Source of the DNA: Cytophagales bacterium
GTDB lineage: Bacteria; Bacteroidota; Bacteroidia; Cytophagales; Spirosomataceae
Length of the DNA stretch: 64,000 nucleotides
Assembly (NCBI GenBank): GCA_013298025.1
Contig: JAAFJE010000004.1
Span: 1 to 64,000, forward strand
Direction of reading: 5' to 3'
Shown here piece by piece: positions 17,968 through 28,727 of this stretch. The translations under genes were made by a program, and so were the position numbers. Numbering within the stretch: position 1 is the first letter of the stretch; every line of letters begins with the position of its first letter. The notes beneath the pieces are model-generated. The model was given only the letters and a program-made list of their open reading frames with translations, was not told the origin of the DNA and did not search any database.

Positions 17968-19440
17968 CTATTTCTTACATAAAGTATCAATCCATTGAAA
18001 CAACTCGTCTATATCATAATCTCCACTATGAGGACGTTCCCATGGAAAAGCAAGGTTTACATCATATCCTTTATTATCGAGTAAGGTAGCCAGCATGACA
18101 GATATGCTCAAGCTAGTATCCTTATCCTTAGAGCCATGTCTGATACGCCAATGTTTTGCAGTAGCGGTGTTTTTTTGCCCTACATAATTCATAGGATTCA
18201 TCATTCGGATAATCGCTTGATTGGCGGTTTGCGCTTCGACCAATGTATTGTCTTTTCCAAAGGTAGTAAAATGCTGCATGTCGGTTGTAGCCGTTCCAAA
18301 CAAACTATTTTCGGGAGACGACCCATCTAAGGCATCAAAGGCAGGAGGTGTTTTTTGTCGGCCAAGGTGTTTGAGATACGCATCAAAATCTATGGATTCA
18401 ACGGTATTATTACGAATGGTTAAGAAAGTAAAGGCAGACAAATCGGTATTTTTATCCAATTCTTTCTGAGCCGATGCCATGATATATGATGCCACCAATG
18501 TTTTGAAGTTACCATTGCCTGTATCGTCTAAAGACAAGAGATTCCCTTGTTTATCTTTCAGTTTTAAAGCATTAAGATATGCTGGGAATAAGACTTTCAA
18601 TTGAGCAGAAACGTTGATTTGAGCATCGCTCAAATTTTTACTAGGAACATTCCCTCCACCAAATGACCATCCTTTATAGGTATTGATGCCATAAAACTGC
18701 CATTCATAAGCCATATCGGCATGGTCTAAATTAGTAATAGGACAATAGGCTGATACGGCAAAAATATCGTCTTTTGCCTTGGCGGCTCCGATGGCTTGCA
18801 AATAAGGCTCATAGTCGGGATTATTGCCTGTAGCACCTAGCAAGGTTGACATCGCTCCGCCCGCACTTGTACCATTAGAAATAATTTTATTGGCATCGCC
18901 GGGCATATTGGCATCGTTGAACTTTAGAAAACGAATAGCGGCTTTCAAATCTACGATTCCAGCAGGTGCTTTACCCGAAAAAATACCCTTGTTATCTTTG
19001 AGTACTCGGCCTCTTGCACCTGCGGAGGCAACAATATAGCCTTTTGAAAGTGCTACCAATAAGGCAGTTGGCTGTACTGGTGTAGGGCTAGGCGAACGCA
19101 TTCCCATAGGTTTATCTTGGGTAGTTGCAGGCTTGGCTGGCATATAGCCACCTACTTTATTAGGAAAGAAAATAGGAGCATTTTGGGCGGTATAACCATT
19201 GATACTCTTACCATTAAAATAGGCTTCGGGAATATAAATATTCATTTTCTGATAGGCCGTATCTACGGGATTTCCTACGTAAACAAGGTTTTCGTAGGCT
19301 CTTACCGTTACTGTTTGCTCTCCTATGTTCAGGGTTTGACTTTGATACTTAGTAGGGTCGAAATGCAAAGAAAATGGAATAGTTTGTGCTACTGCTTTTG
19401 CACTGAGCAGCAGTAGCCATAATAATACGCTGTTTTTCAT
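17968..19440 (-). CDS. Secreted alpha/beta hydrolase, subtype-B tannase-like / feruloyl esterase-like
   Basis: Signal peptide; KIISNGTSAGGAMSTLLGATGNNPDYEPYL (GxSxG), CPITNLDHADMAYEW, WRIRHGSKDKDTS. Confidence 0.72.
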   Translation of the reverse strand: MKNSVLLWLLLLSAKAVAQTIPFSLHFDPTKYQSQTLNIGEQTVTVRAYENLVYVGNPVDTAYQKMNIYIPEAYFNGKSINGYTAQNAPIFFPNKVGGYMPAKPATTQDKPMGMRSPSPTPVQPTALLVALSKGYIVASAGARGRVLKDNKGIFSGKAPAGIVDLKAAIRFLKFNDANMPGDANKIISNGTSAGGAMSTLLGATGNNPDYEPYLQAIGAAKAKDDIFAVSAYCPITNLDHADMAYEWQFYGINTYKGWSFGGGNVPSKNLSDAQINVSAQLKVLFPAYLNALKLKDKQGNLLSLDDTGNGNFKTLVASYIMASAQKELDKNTDLSAFTFLTIRNNTVESIDFDAYLKHLGRQKTPPAFDALDGSSPENSLFGTATTDMQHFTTFGKDNTLVEAQTANQAIIRMMNPMNYVGQKNTATAKHWRIRHGSKDKDTSLSISVMLATLLDNKGYDVNLAFPWERPHSGDYDIDELFQWIDTLCKK

Positions 19441-19842
19441 TATATGAGAATCGTGTTGGTTTATGCAACGCAGTTATTCCTGATTGCCGTTAATAAAAAG
19501 TGGGTATATTCGAGCGTAACAAGAGAGGTCAAATAGACTGGTCGCTTGTGTGGTGAATACAAAAGAAATGATTTAAATGTGTTTCTATAACAAATGGGTA
19601 TGGTGAAAAATGCCTTTATTTTATAGGCAAAGTTCTTGTTTTTTGGCTATAACATAAGGATACAATTTCTACAATTTAGGATAAAAATAAAACATGGTTA
19701 TTGTAGATACCACATTACTTTTGATAGAGAAGACAATAAAAAATGGCTTATTTTGCCATTTTAGAGATGTTTTTAACGAAAAAGCATTTCGATAAAAAGA
19801 AGAAAAGTATAGACCAATAGCTATTTTTTAAACATAAAAGTC

Positions 19843-19881
19843 TGGTTATTGGCAGGTTTTTAGCTTACCTACCAATAACCA
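19843..19881. terminator. Hairpin downstream of the multidomain dehydrogenase gene
   Basis: TGGTTATTGGcAGGT / ACCTaCCAATAACCA, one mismatch/wobble. Confidence 0.6.
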
Positions 19882-19892
19882 TAATGCACTGA

Positions 19893-22610
19893 TTATTTCT
19901 CCAAAAACTCAATCCATTCTAAACTAAATAAATCTTTGTTTGGAGCATCTTTTTTGACAAAAACGAAATATAAATCTTGCTTGCCAGCCAAGGTTTTGAT
20001 AGGTGTGGTTTGTTCTACAAAATTATTCCAGTTGCCTGTAGCATTATACGCCAACGAACTGATAATTTCGCCATTGAGCGAGCCTGCATGAACCTCTATG
20101 GTTGCAGCTCTGTTGAGCGAGGAGAAACGGTATTTCAATTGGCTAATTCCTTTTAAATCAATGTTTTTCAAAATAAAATACGAGCCATTATTTACATAGC
20201 CCAAGCGTTTGTCTTGGCGACGCAAGTCGTGTACTTCGTCGGCTTCGCTGCCCCAAACCTTGGTAGGTCTGAGTACCAAAACATCGTTTCTTTTCAGCGA
20301 TAACACACTTGGGCTTTTGCCTTGTGGAGCTACCAACGAGCCTTTATCGGCATAAGATGCCGTAATGAGATAACGTCCTTCTTGTACTTTACCTACGTGT
20401 TCTTTCAGGCTCACTTTTCCTTGGGCAGGAAGGCGATTTTCGGTAGGTTCTGTGCCTAGCGATAAAATGTATTTGACCATTTCGGTGGTTTCTTCTCTCG
20501 AAAGTTGGGGGTGAGCACTCATCTCACGGTCGCCCCAAGTGCCACCTCCGCCAATGATAATTTTATTCGCCAATTTAGCCACAGCGGTTTTATCATCTCT
20601 GTATTTTTTCGCTACTTCTTTAAATGCTGGCCCAGCCGAAGGAGCATCGAGTTGGTGACAAGCCTTACAATCGGAGCCAGCAATCAACGATTTTCCAAGG
20701 TTGAAATTAGCACTGATTTGTTGGTGTCCCATTTGTGGCTCTTGGCTCACTTTGGGGATATAATTGAGTACCACTTTCAATCTTTTGGCATCAATTGTTT
20801 TATCCTCTTTGTCTTGTACGCTTACTTTATAATTGAAAGCCGTTTCGCTAGGTTTAAAGAACGTGCTGTTATCGTCGGTAGAAATGGCTATGCTCGGAGC
20901 GGTATTGCCTACTTTTACCGTTACAAAATTGGTATTACTTGCACCAGACGGGTCTTTTACGGTAAGGGCTACTTTATAAATACCATTTTTGGTAAAAGTA
21001 AAACTCGGATTTTTTTCGGTAGAAGTTGCTTTTCCATCAAATTTCCAGAGATAGGATAGCTTATCATTTTTATCATAATCTACGCTTTGTTCGCCAGAAA
21101 ACGCCACTTTTAACGGAGCTAAACCAATGGTATCACTGGCAATAGCAACAGCCTTGGGTGCTCTGTTTCCACCGTTGAAATCTATTTTTACCAAACGAGC
21201 ATCTTCGTTATCAATGCCATACACCGAGCCGTATTCGAGCATATACATACAGCCATCAGGGCCAATTTCTATATCGACAGGCCGACGGAAATCGCCAGAA
21301 ATAGACATGAAGGCTTCCATTGATTGATAATTGTAGGCTTCGTCTAAACGCACCGCAAACACCCAGTTACGCATCCAATCATAGATAAACAAAGCTTTGT
21401 CGTAATACGCTGGCAATTTACTTTTATTCGCAACACTAGGGTCGAAATGATACACTGGCCCGCCCATCGCACAACGACCACCAACGCCCAATTGTGGAAA
21501 TTCCTCCGATTTGTTGTAAGGATACCAAATCATGGCTTTTTGGGCTGGCGGTAAATTTTTGATGCCTGTATTATTAACCGAATTATTGATAGGAGCAGCA
21601 GGATTGAAAAGTTCGCCTACTTTTTTTGTGGCAAAATCATACTGAAAATAAGGCTTGCTATCGCCTACAAAATAAGGCCAACCATAATTGCCTGCCTTTT
21701 TCGCTTGATTGATTTCGTCATAGCCTCTTGGCCCTTGTACACCGTCGTTGCCAGCGTCGGGGCCAATTTCGCCCCAATACACATAGCCAGTGGCAGGGTC
21801 AACCGAAATACGGTAAGGGTTACGACAGCCCATTACATAGATTTCGGGACGAGTATTGGCAGTGCCTTTCGGAAAAAGGTTGCCTTCGGGAATGGTATAA
21901 GAACCATCGGCTTCGACATGGATACGCAAAATTTTTCCTCTTAAATCATTAGGGTTTCCTGCCGAGCGTTGAGCATCGAAGATAGGTCTGCCGGTTCTTT
22001 CGTCGATAGGAGCGTGTCCGTTCGATTCAAACGGAACGGTGTTATCTCCTGTCGAAATAAAAAGATTGCCTTTGGCATCCCAAGCCAACGAGCCACCAGT
22101 GTGTGCACTTACTTCGAGATCGATAGGAAACTCAATGATAGGTTTTTCACTGGCTAAATCAAGCGTAGAATCGTCATTTACCTTGAAACGAGCGATGCGT
22201 TGTTTGGTTTGTTCTTTGTCTTGAACCGTGTAAAAGAAATATAAATAATGGTTTTGTTTGAAGTTAGGGTCGATAGTCATACCCAACAAACCGTTGAGGT
22301 ATTTGTCAACAGCCTTGGCAGGAAAATCATGGATAAGCCGAGTTTTCTTCGTTTTTGGCTCATACACATAACATTTGCCTGCTCTTTCGATAAAAAATAC
22401 TCGTCCGTCTGGTGCAACGGCAAGTTCCATTGGTTCGTTGAGGTCGTTCGATAAGAGCGTTTTGGTAAAACGGTTTTCATCAGGCCGATTCGTTGTATCG
22501 GGTGCTACTACGCTTGTAGGCACATAGGAAGTGATTTTGGGGGGGGAAATGACAAATGAGTATAGGCTCAAAGGTATCCCCAAGTACATCAAGATTTTTG
22601 AAAATGACAT
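19893..22610 (-). CDS. Multidomain PQQ-dependent sugar dehydrogenase-like protein (GSDH beta-propeller, PKD, cytochrome c, carbohydrate-binding module)
   Basis: PMELAVAPDGRVFFIERAGK and DLRGKILRIHVEADGSYTIPEGNLF; PKD NKDKLSYLWKFDGKATSTEKNPSFTF; CKACHQ heme motif; start at MSFSKILMYLG. Confidence 0.85.
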   Translation of the reverse strand: MSFSKILMYLGIPLSLYSFVISPPKITSYVPTSVVAPDTTNRPDENRFTKTLLSNDLNEPMELAVAPDGRVFFIERAGKCYVYEPKTKKTRLIHDFPAKAVDKYLNGLLGMTIDPNFKQNHYLYFFYTVQDKEQTKQRIARFKVNDDSTLDLASEKPIIEFPIDLEVSAHTGGSLAWDAKGNLFISTGDNTVPFESNGHAPIDERTGRPIFDAQRSAGNPNDLRGKILRIHVEADGSYTIPEGNLFPKGTANTRPEIYVMGCRNPYRISVDPATGYVYWGEIGPDAGNDGVQGPRGYDEINQAKKAGNYGWPYFVGDSKPYFQYDFATKKVGELFNPAAPINNSVNNTGIKNLPPAQKAMIWYPYNKSEEFPQLGVGGRCAMGGPVYHFDPSVANKSKLPAYYDKALFIYDWMRNWVFAVRLDEAYNYQSMEAFMSISGDFRRPVDIEIGPDGCMYMLEYGSVYGIDNEDARLVKIDFNGGNRAPKAVAIASDTIGLAPLKVAFSGEQSVDYDKNDKLSYLWKFDGKATSTEKNPSFTFTKNGIYKVALTVKDPSGASNTNFVTVKVGNTAPSIAISTDDNSTFFKPSETAFNYKVSVQDKEDKTIDAKRLKVVLNYIPKVSQEPQMGHQQISANFNLGKSLIAGSDCKACHQLDAPSAGPAFKEVAKKYRDDKTAVAKLANKIIIGGGGTWGDREMSAHPQLSREETTEMVKYILSLGTEPTENRLPAQGKVSLKEHVGKVQEGRYLITASYADKGSLVAPQGKSPSVLSLKRNDVLVLRPTKVWGSEADEVHDLRRQDKRLGYVNNGSYFILKNIDLKGISQLKYRFSSLNRAATIEVHAGSLNGEIISSLAYNATGNWNNFVEQTTPIKTLAGKQDLYFVFVKKDAPNKDLFSLEWIEFLEK

Positions 22611-22798
22611 ATTGTATTGGTATTTATTGAGGTTGATAGCCGAAAATTTCATTGCTCAAGGCAACAACGGCTTTTAAAGGGTTAAGAGTCAATAAAAGTA
22701 CCAGAATACCCTTATATTTCTGTCATGATTGTAGGGGCTTGTATGGTGCGAAAGGATGTGTTGAAGCTAGACTTACTGTAAATGTCAAGTGAACGCTA

Positions 22799-22847
22799 AA
22801 ACATCCTATTAAAAAGATGGAGAACACAATCTTTTCAATAGGATGTT
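22799..22847. terminator. Intergenic hairpin
   Basis: AACATCCTATTaAAAAGAT / ATCTTTTcAATAGGATGTT. Confidence 0.55.
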
Positions 22848-22950
22848 CTTAATTGTATTTCTACCTAAAAAGATAAGAGTAAGGTTCAAAAACTGTAGTT
22901 ATGCAACAATACATATAACGTGATTGAATCTGTGATGAGAGATATTCTAT

Positions 22951-23472
22951 CTATTTCGTAGTATATAAGTGTGCTGATATTTCCTCAAAAAATGGTTCTT
23001 CAAATATAGCTAAATTTATTATTCGACTTCGGGCATGTTCCCAGACCATTCTACTTTTACTTTTTGTTAATTCTTCACTGTCTTTTTCTCCAAGAAACCA
23101 TCTAATAGAGCAATGCCAATAATTTTCGACGGGTTGTTGTATAGGAGTATGTAATACTCTTGATGTTATTGTTTGATTATCATCGATTGTAGAAGTCACA
23201 ACATTGAAATCATCTAATTTTAAGAAAAAATACCACTCACATTTTAATTGTTCAAGCAAATCTGTTGGTAATGTTTTTCCTAATAGGTTTGTAGAATAAT
23301 CTCTGATATGACTGGATTGTTTTGCGACGAACTCTGATTTTAATCTTCCATATTCATCTTTTATATCCTTTGATGAAGTTCCTCGAACTAGGTAGTATGC
23401 ACCAGTGCCTTTTTGAATAACAGATAAATCTATCTGCTCAACAAAATTTTCTTCTTTTTTAAGTCTTTCCAC
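22951..23472 (-). CDS. Hypothetical protein, third gene of TIGR04255 cassette
   Basis: 173 aa ORF, 12 nt downstream of the preceding ORF; no recognised motif. Confidence 0.7.
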   Translation of the reverse strand: MERLKKEENFVEQIDLSVIQKGTGAYYLVRGTSSKDIKDEYGRLKSEFVAKQSSHIRDYSTNLLGKTLPTDLLEQLKCEWYFFLKLDDFNVVTSTIDDNQTITSRVLHTPIQQPVENYWHCSIRWFLGEKDSEELTKSKSRMVWEHARSRIINLAIFEEPFFEEISAHLYTTK

Positions 23473-23484
23473 GTAAAAAATATT

Positions 23485-23910
23485 TTAGCTATTTATTAGC
23501 TTCAAAAAAGCATTTTCTAATGCTCCGTGATAATTAAATAAGTGTCTTTTATCTTGATAAACATTCAAAAAGCATTCATAGCCGTCTGAAAGCTCCTCAT
23601 CAAAATAAATTGCTAAAAAATAGTTTTTGTTATTGAAATTAGCCTTAATAAGATAACTTTCTTCTGGAGTTTTCTCAAAAGTTATTTTATCCGATTGTGT
23701 GAGAACAAGAAAGGAAACTAAGTTCCCAACAATTTTATGCTTCACGTTAATATCACTATCAGATTTAGTAAGAATTTTGGTGAAATCTTCTGTGTATTTA
23801 ATCGTCTTTTTTATATTACTACTTGCCTGCTGAATGTCAATAGCATCTTTTTTACGAAATTTTGACTCGTAATAATATGCTGGGGGTTGAGGTGGTAGGG
23901 AGGCTGTCAT
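23485..23910 (-). CDS. Hypothetical protein, second gene of TIGR04255 cassette
   Basis: 141 aa ORF, begins 2 nt after the upstream stop. Confidence 0.7.
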   Translation of the reverse strand: MTASLPPQPPAYYYESKFRKKDAIDIQQASSNIKKTIKYTEDFTKILTKSDSDINVKHKIVGNLVSFLVLTQSDKITFEKTPEESYLIKANFNNKNYFLAIYFDEELSDGYECFLNVYQDKRHLFNYHGALENAFLKLINS

Positions 23911-23911
23911 A

Positions 23912-24625
23912 TCAATAAATAGGATTTAATGTTGTTAAGAAAGAGTCTTTGAGTAGTGAAAAAAATACCTTTTTCTCTATCTCATGAATATCCCCAATAG
24001 TGTTAATTAATTCAGCTATTGAGTTTACACTTGGTTGCCGTTGAATAATATCTATATCTATGATAGAACCAACTCTTGGAGTATTAGTAGATTCTGAATC
24101 CACAACACCCCCACCATTTAACAAGTTCAAGAGAACTATTTTATTATCAATTGTAAATTCAAACTTTGACTGCCCTTTAATTCTATTATTGGTAAAACCC
24201 AACTGAATGGTCGCATTTATGTGTTCATAAATATAAATGTCATCAAAATTACTAATGTATCTTACCCCTATTTGGTTAATTTTTTCGATGAGTTTTTCAT
24301 TGAAAAGCGGTGTTAAATAATTAATTATATTTTTTTGATATACATCCCAACCTTTATATCCATTGAGTAAATCAAAAGTGATGGAGTTATCTTGAATTAC
24401 AATAGTAAAGTTATCATCTTCAGTTATTATAATCGGTGCTGATTCTTCCACTCCAATTATCTTACCATTTGATAATATTGGCGTTCTTTGTGGTAAGAAC
24501 TTTAGTTTTTCTTTGAAGATTGAGTGAAAATAACCTAAAATAGTACCAAAAGGTAATAGTGAATCAAACTGAATTTGAACTATTGAGTTTTTAAGTCTAT
24601 CGTCTATTTTTCTTGGAATTTTCAT
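23912..24625 (-). CDS. TIGR04255 family protein
   Basis: INQIGVRYISNFDD and C-terminal ...INTIGDIHEIEKKVFFSLLKDSFLTTLNP pattern; start at MKIPRKIDDRLKNS preferred over 24676. Confidence 0.65.
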   Translation of the reverse strand: MKIPRKIDDRLKNSIVQIQFDSLLPFGTILGYFHSIFKEKLKFLPQRTPILSNGKIIGVEESAPIIITEDDNFTIVIQDNSITFDLLNGYKGWDVYQKNIINYLTPLFNEKLIEKINQIGVRYISNFDDIYIYEHINATIQLGFTNNRIKGQSKFEFTIDNKIVLLNLLNGGGVVDSESTNTPRVGSIIDIDIIQRQPSVNSIAELINTIGDIHEIEKKVFFSLLKDSFLTTLNPIY

Positions 24626-24772
24626 CGTGTACGCAAAATAAATATTGTATGTGCAAAATAAATACATACACAACACTGTACGAAATTAAATCACTCTTAT
24701 TTTGAGTAATGACAAGCATCAATTAGGACATAGAGAGATGCGGCAACCCACAGACGTGGCATTGCCACGTCT

Positions 24773-26896
24773 CTACATTAATTCTCGTAAAATTTTCTGT
24801 GCTGCTATCGAAATAATGGTGCCAGGGCCAAACACGCCTTTGACACCTGCCTGATACAGATAATCGTAATCTTGGGCGGGAATAACCCCTCCAGCAATGA
24901 CCAAAATATCTTCTCTGCCAAGCTTCTTTAGCTCCGCTATCAGTTGAGGCACTAGCGTTTTGTGTCCTGCCGCCAAGCTTGATGCCCCTACCACGTGTAC
25001 GTCGTTTTCGGCGGCTTGCAAGGCTACTTCTTCGGGTGTTTGGAAAAGTGGGGTAATGTCCACGTCAAAGCCCAAATCGGCAAAACTGGTAGCAATTACT
25101 TTTGCTCCACGGTCGTGGCCGTCTTGTCCCATTTTTGCCACTAAAATACGAGGCCTGCGGCCTTCTTGTTGGGCAAAGGTATCGGCCATTTGTTTGGCTA
25201 TGCTGAAATTTTCGTCGTCTGTCACTTCTGCTGAATAAACTCCTGAGATGGAACGAATAATGGCTTTGTGTCGCCCATAAACCTGCTCTAATGCCATCGA
25301 AATTTCGCCTAATGTGGCTCTTTCTCTGGCTGCTTCAACGGCCAATGCAAGCAAATTGCCTTCGCCTGTTTGGGCAGCCTGCGTAAGTTTTTGCAGGCAA
25401 GTTTCTACGTTGGCGGTATGGCGTTGGGCTTTGATTTGTTCTAATCTTTGTATTTGAGCAATCCTAACGGCTTGATTGTCCACTTCTAAAATCTCGATAG
25501 GTACTTCCTCCGCAAGTTTGTATTTGTTTACGCCAATAATGCTATCTTTCCCCGAATCGATGCGGGCTTGTTTGCGTGCGGCGGCTTCTTCGATACGCAT
25601 TTTGGGCAAGCCTGTTTCAATGGCTTTTGCCATGCCTCCGAGGCTTTCTACTTCTTCTATCAATGTCCAGGCTTTACGAGCCAATTCTTTCGTAAGGTAT
25701 TCTACACAATACGAACCGCCCCAAGGGTCCACAACCTTGGTGATATTGGTTTCGTGTTGCAAATAAAGCTGTGTGTTACGGGCAATCCTTGCCGAAAAAT
25801 CGGTAGGTAAGGCAATGGCTTCGTCGAGCGAATTGGTATGCAAACTTTGGGTATGCCCCAAGGCGGCAGCCATCGCTTCTACGCAGGTACGAGTGACGTT
25901 GTTGAATGGGTCTTGTTCAGTAAGCGACCAGCCAGAGGTTTGGCAGTGGGTACGCAAGGCTAAGGATTTATCGTTTTTAGGATTAAATTGCTTGACTATT
26001 TTTGCCCAAAGCAAGCGTCCTGCACGCATTTTGGCAATTTCCATAAAATGATTCATGCCAATAGCCCAGAAAAATGATAACCTTGGAGCAAAATTATCAA
26101 CGTCTAGCCCAGCCGCTACGCCCGTGCGAAGGTATTCTAGTCCATCGGCAAGGGTATAAGCCAACTCTAAATCTGCGGTAGCACCTGCTTCTTGCATGTG
26201 GTAGCCCGAAATAGAAATAGAATTGAATTTGGGCATATTTTTGGCCGTATAGTCAAAAATATCGGCAATGATTTTCATCGAAGGTGCAGGCGGATAAATG
26301 TAGGTATTCCGCACCATAAATTCTTTTAAAATATCGTTTTGAATTGTACCCGAAAGTTTGTCGGCATTTACGCCTTGTTCTTGGGCGGCTACAATATAAA
26401 ACGCCATGATAGGTAGCACTGCTCCGTTCATGGTCATCGAAACCGACATTTGGTCGAGAGGAATTTGGTCGAAGAGTATTTTCATATCTTCTACCGAATC
26501 AATCGCTACGCCAGCTTTGCCTACATCGCCCGTAACCCTCGGGTGGTCAGAGTCGTAGCCTCGGTGGGTAGCTAAATCGAAGGCAACGGAAAGTCCTTTT
26601 TGTCCTGCTGCCAAATTACGTCTATAAAAAGCGTTAGACTCCTCGGCGGTCGAAAAGCCCGCATATTGTCGTACTGTCCAAGGTTGTTGCACATACATCG
26701 TCGAATACGGCCCACGCAAATAGGGGGGCAACCCCGCCGCAAAGGCAAGGTGTTCGGCATCGGCTAGGTCTTGGGCTGTAAAAGAAGATTTTACGGGAAT
26801 GCCTTCTGGCGATTTCCAAGGCTTGTTGGCACTGCTTTGGGCAGGCGTTTCGGCTTGGGTTTGCTGTAATTTTATATGGCTAAGTTGAGGTTTCAT
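24773..26896 (-). CDS. mutB: Methylmalonyl-CoA mutase, large subunit
   Basis: [49 protein letters not shown]12-binding [26 protein letters not shown]. Confidence 0.96.
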   Translation of the reverse strand: MKPQLSHIKLQQTQAETPAQSSANKPWKSPEGIPVKSSFTAQDLADAEHLAFAAGLPPYLRGPYSTMYVQQPWTVRQYAGFSTAEESNAFYRRNLAAGQKGLSVAFDLATHRGYDSDHPRVTGDVGKAGVAIDSVEDMKILFDQIPLDQMSVSMTMNGAVLPIMAFYIVAAQEQGVNADKLSGTIQNDILKEFMVRNTYIYPPAPSMKIIADIFDYTAKNMPKFNSISISGYHMQEAGATADLELAYTLADGLEYLRTGVAAGLDVDNFAPRLSFFWAIGMNHFMEIAKMRAGRLLWAKIVKQFNPKNDKSLALRTHCQTSGWSLTEQDPFNNVTRTCVEAMAAALGHTQSLHTNSLDEAIALPTDFSARIARNTQLYLQHETNITKVVDPWGGSYCVEYLTKELARKAWTLIEEVESLGGMAKAIETGLPKMRIEEAAARKQARIDSGKDSIIGVNKYKLAEEVPIEILEVDNQAVRIAQIQRLEQIKAQRHTANVETCLQKLTQAAQTGEGNLLALAVEAARERATLGEISMALEQVYGRHKAIIRSISGVYSAEVTDDENFSIAKQMADTFAQQEGRRPRILVAKMGQDGHDRGAKVIATSFADLGFDVDITPLFQTPEEVALQAAENDVHVVGASSLAAGHKTLVPQLIAELKKLGREDILVIAGGVIPAQDYDYLYQAGVKGVFGPGTIISIAAQKILRELM

Positions 26897-26949
26897 CTAT
26901 TTCAAAAAACTGGTTATGCTTTGTTTTGTTATGGATACTTATTACTCAA

Positions 26950-28329
26950 TTACGAAGCGTTTTCTATGACGGTGGCAAGTCGATTGTTGGATAAAAGCGT
27001 AGCGTTTCCCATGCTTGTTGGGGTAGCCATAAAAGGTTTTTCGTCGAACCTAAATTTATTAACGCCTACCATAATTTTACTGCCTGTAGTAAGTTTGTTT
27101 ACTCGTTGGGCATGATTGTCGGCTATGATTGCTTGTATCGTTCCTTGCTCAAAAGCCTTCATAATACCGCCTTGTGCTTCGATGCTTTGGAGCAAAACAA
27201 GGGCTTTTTCGGCCAAGGCAAAGGTAAGGTTTTCGATGAAATAACTGCCTGCCGAAGGGTCATTTACTTTGTCGAGATACGATTCTTCTTTCAAAATACT
27301 CGAAATATTGCGTGCCATGCGTTGTCCAAAATGGTCGGGTGTTTCAAAAGCGGCATTGTAGGCGTGTACTTGTAGGGCATCGCAACCGCCGATAATCCCT
27401 GCCATGGCTTCGGTCGTAGCCCTGAGCATATTGGTATTGGGCGTAAGGGCTGCATCGTAGTAAAACGAAGTATTGGCTTGGATATGAGGCAAGGGCGGAT
27501 TGGCTACGCCATAGCCTTGGATAAGCAATTGTTGCCACACATAGCGAAACGCCCTGATTTTGGCAATTTCAGTAAAATAGTCTGTTCCTACCGAAAGACT
27601 GATATGCAATTTGGCGAGAATCGTCGATAGCTCAATTTGGCGTTCGGTTAGTTCGTCGATATACACAAGGGCATTGGCTAAGGTAAAAGCTATTTCTTGT
27701 GCAGCACTGCCACCTGCCTGATGAAAAACTTCGGAACTTACCTGCAATACTTTCCACTGCGGATGCCCCGCCGTTTCGTTGAGCACTTGGGCGAGTTCGT
27801 CCCAAATGTTAGGGGCAATAGTTCCCGTTTGCATCCACTGTCCTAATACATCAAGCAGCATGCCGCCTTTCATTTGGTAAGGAATCAGCGTTTGAAGGGT
27901 TTGGAATAAATGGAGTGGATTTTCTTGAATTTTAAAGAAAACGGGCGATTCGGATAATTTGATTTTATGCAGTAATTTTTTATAATCGACTTCATTGACC
28001 AACCGATGTTGCAAATCAAACACAAGGGCATCTGCCCCTCGCTCAAGGGCTTCGAGGGCTTGGGCATTGGCACTGGCTTCGTCTTGCAACAGAATCGTTT
28101 CGAGGTTTTGCCATTGCCTTGCCGAGGCTGTATCTTGGGCTTGTTGTAGGGCTGCTAAGGGTACATGGGCGAGGTCGTCTTGTACAAAATAAGGTTCGAT
28201 AGCCAGTTGGTCTTCGGCTTGCCACACAAGCGTTTGCTCAAAGTCTTTTCCCTTTAAATCTTTGATAGCCTGTTTTTTCCAAAGCTCTTTGGTTGTCTTT
28301 GGAAACTCATCGAAAAGGTTAGATGCCAT
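26950..28329 (-). CDS. mutA: Methylmalonyl-CoA mutase, small subunit
   Basis: Paralogous to downstream mutB without a B12 domain; IQANTSFYYDAALTPNTNMLRATTEAMAGIIGGCDALQVHAYN. Confidence 0.92.
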   Translation of the reverse strand: MASNLFDEFPKTTKELWKKQAIKDLKGKDFEQTLVWQAEDQLAIEPYFVQDDLAHVPLAALQQAQDTASARQWQNLETILLQDEASANAQALEALERGADALVFDLQHRLVNEVDYKKLLHKIKLSESPVFFKIQENPLHLFQTLQTLIPYQMKGGMLLDVLGQWMQTGTIAPNIWDELAQVLNETAGHPQWKVLQVSSEVFHQAGGSAAQEIAFTLANALVYIDELTERQIELSTILAKLHISLSVGTDYFTEIAKIRAFRYVWQQLLIQGYGVANPPLPHIQANTSFYYDAALTPNTNMLRATTEAMAGIIGGCDALQVHAYNAAFETPDHFGQRMARNISSILKEESYLDKVNDPSAGSYFIENLTFALAEKALVLLQSIEAQGGIMKAFEQGTIQAIIADNHAQRVNKLTTGSKIMVGVNKFRFDEKPFMATPTSMGNATLLSNNRLATVIENAS

Positions 28330-28595
28330 AAGCTAAAAAAATGCTAAAACATGAATAATTATGTTTGAAAAATGCTATCTTTTATCAAGAAATAATCAGA
28401 TAGCAACCTATCAGAAAATGAATACCAAACAAATGTAGTAGCTGGGATTTTTTCTACCAAAAAATCCCAAAAACTTGATAAAGATTAAGTTTTGATTGGA
28501 TTTTTTTTAGAAACATCCTACTCCCTTTCTTAGCCTTTCGCTAAAATCTTTGCAGGAAGTCGCTTGTTTCATTTTTTCTCAATGATAAAATTTAC

Positions 28596-28603
28596 TAATT
28601 TTG
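28596..28603 (+). promoter_or_regulatory. Candidate Bacteroidota -7 box upstream of dnaA
   Basis: TAATTTTG matches TAnnTTTG, about 125 nt upstream of the ATG; -33 element weak. Confidence 0.35.
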
Positions 28604-28727
28604 TGGCTTGAACTGGCTCCAATTAAATCATTGTTTTTTTACCCAAAAGATAAATGATTCACATACAGAGGTTTGCCTTTCAAACGTCTGAACAAATAGC
28701 CATCTTATAACATTGATACCCCCAACC

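Noticed and set aside
20505-21059. 184-aa plus-strand ORF
   Set aside because: Antisense to the multidomain dehydrogenase gene, no recognisable protein features.
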